Both the position numbers and the translations under genes were made by a program. Below, piece by piece: positions 6,690 to 7,368 of a stretch of DNA of 7,368 nt; the first letter of the stretch is position 1, and the number at the start of each line of letters is the position of its first letter. This stretch comes from Planctomycetota bacterium. Lineage in GTDB: Bacteria; Planctomycetota; Planctomycetia; Pirellulales; UBA1268. The DNA is taken from contig QWPO01000102.1 in assembly GCA_003669255.1 (NCBI GenBank), positions 1-7,368 of the forward strand, in the 5' to 3' direction. The notes beneath the pieces are model-generated. The model was not told the DNA's origin, searched no databases, and worked only from the letters and a program-made list of their open reading frames with translations.

Positions 6690-7141
6690 TACGGCACCGC
6701 CAACTGGAAGTCGTGCGCCCGCTTCTCCGTGGGATCGAAGTCGATCTTCAGCTGGGAGTTGCGGTTGTATTGGACTGGGATCGTCTCGACGACTTCGTCC
6801 TTCATGTCGCCCGGACCGGCGTCGGGGTCGGGCACCCGGCGGCCAGTCGGCTTGAGGGCCGAGATCTCCACGCGGTAGGTGCCGCGCGACAGGCCCCGCT
6901 CGGCGGGAATCTCGTAGCGGCCGGCGGTGATCGGGCCGTCGCTGCCGATGCCATCGCCCAAGGCAAAGAACCGGATCACGCCGTTGGCCACGGCCGCCCC
7001 GCCCACAGTGACCGTTCCCTGGACGGCACCGCGGGGCGGGCCGGGTTCGCGACACCCGGTGGCGGCGAGGCCTGCCAGCAGCAGAACCCAGCCCGTCAGC
7101 GCCGGCGCTCGCCCGCATCCAGATCGATGAGCTGCCGTCAT
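6689..7141 (-). CDS. Small lipoprotein with carboxypeptidase-regulatory/transthyretin-like beta-sandwich
   Basis: A 150-residue lipoprotein. Residues 15-29 form the hydrophobic signal, and LAATGC at 25-30 is a lipobox with Cys30 as the lipidated residue. The mature part starts with a Gly/Pro-rich tether, then GAVQGTVTVGGAAVANGVIR (38-57), GRYEIP (74-79) and GTYRVEISALKPTGRRVPDP (87-106). This is the pattern of carboxypeptidase-regulatory-like domains in the many small planctomycete lipoproteins. The end has IPVQYNRNSQLKIDF (121-135) and HDFQLAVP, also typical. The function is not known; a structural or binding role at a membrane is inferred. The ATG at 7141 overlaps the DUF1559 TGA by one base (TGATG), with a GGGGG run seven bases upstream. 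The longer open frame to 7360 is rejected because it covers DUF1559 coding sequence and lacks a signal. Its stop overlaps the sulfatase B start. Confidence 0.85.
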   Translation of the reverse strand: MTAAHRSGCGRAPALTGWVLLLAGLAATGCREPGPPRGAVQGTVTVGGAAVANGVIRFFALGDGIGSDGPITAGRYEIPAERGLSRGTYRVEISALKPTGRRVPDPDAGPGDMKDEVVETIPVQYNRNSQLKIDFDPTEKRAHDFQLAVP

Positions 7142-7368
7142 CAGTTGACCCCCGTCACGGCTTCGCCGTCGCCCTGCCCGCTCGCCGCAGCCCAGACTGC
7201 CAGGTCGATGGAGTCGACCACCAGGCTCACGCTTCCGTCGCAAAACACGGCATGCACGCCGCCCGGGTGACCGCTCCGGCTGGCCATGAACCACTGCGTC
7301 GCGTTGCTCGCCGTCGCGTCGCGGGTGCAGGGCCAACCCTTGGCGGGGTCGTCGATGCACGAACCGTA
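7141..7368 (-). CDS. DUF1559 / H-X9-DG pseudopilin-like protein, C-terminal fragment (5' end outside window)
   Basis: The last 75 residues and TGA stop of a protein whose N-terminus lies beyond the right edge. The visible part contains FMASRSGHPGGVHAVFCDGS, in which a His, nine residues and then Asp-Gly match the H-X9-DG signature exactly. SVSLVVDSIDLAVWAA follows, then a short tail EAVTGVN, the standard ending of DUF1559 proteins. This family is massively expanded in Planctomycetota. Complete members usually begin with a type IV prepilin-like methylation segment and one membrane helix, and are thought to be pseudopilin-like envelope proteins of unsettled function. The frame is continuous and ends at 7141, overlapping the lipoprotein start by one base. 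The gene is truncated by the window, not broken. Confidence 0.88.
   Translation of the reverse strand, partial: YGSCIDDPAKGWPCTRDATASNATQWFMASRSGHPGGVHAVFCDGSVSLVVDSIDLAVWAAASGQGDGEAVTGVN

Noticed and set aside
5304..6878. A 524-codon open frame on the plus strand opposite sulfatase B
   Set aside because: It is the complement of an intact sulfatase and crosses into the lipoprotein gene. Its composition is that of a GC-rich shadow frame.
6690..7118. N-terminal extension of sulfatase B upstream to 7118
   Set aside because: It would overlap nearly all of the lipoprotein gene, has Arg-rich shadow composition and would bury the signal peptide. The TAATG start at 6689 is far better.
7142..7360. 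N-terminal extension of the lipoprotein to 7360
   Set aside because: These bases code for the DUF1559 C-terminus with its H-X9-DG motif in another frame, and a lipobox must be close to the N-terminus.

Overview
The window is a GC-rich (about two thirds GC by eye), densely coding stretch that most likely comes from a Planctomycetota chromosome, probably of the Pirellulales type. Four things point there: two secreted type I (formylglycine) sulfatases; the C-terminus of a DUF1559 / 'H-X9-DG' pseudopilin-like protein followed by a small lipoprotein; an SGNH hydrolase with a Tat signal; and a large beta-helix protein with an N-terminal LEPR-XLL motif. No RNA gene, CRISPR array, insertion sequence or phage gene is visible.

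Layout. Bases 1-1857 (minus) hold a large secreted or surface protein that runs off the left edge: LEPR-XLL N-terminus, a carbohydrate-binding-like beta-sandwich, then an asparagine-rich right-handed parallel beta-helix. A 226-base gap with a strong GC hairpin follows. Bases 2084-3406 (minus) encode a Tat-exported SGNH/GDSL-type hydrolase. Bases 3407-3754 are the divergent intergenic region. Bases 3755-5233 (plus) encode sulfatase A (CSPCR active site, resembling bacterial N-sulfoglucosamine sulfohydrolase-like enzymes). After a 49-base convergent gap, bases 5283-6689 (minus) encode sulfatase B (CMPSR active site). Upstream of it, on the same strand and joined by one-base stop/start overlaps, are a small transthyretin/carboxypeptidase-regulatory-like lipoprotein (6689-7141) and the last 75 residues of a DUF1559 protein (7141-7368, open at the right edge).

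How they may work together (inference). All six genes encode proteins with export signals or families known to be exported. Two sulfatases, an SGNH esterase-like enzyme and a beta-helix protein with a sugar-binding-like domain fit extracytoplasmic attack on a sulfated, perhaps acylated, polysaccharide. The DUF1559-lipoprotein-sulfatase B set looks like one translationally coupled operon. No transporter, regulator or formylglycine-generating enzyme lies in the window, and no substrate can be assigned from sequence alone. I found no convincingly new system. The most distinctive points are the coupled pseudopilin-like/lipoprotein/sulfatase operon, the LEPR-XLL beta-helix protein, and small departures from textbook catalytic motifs.
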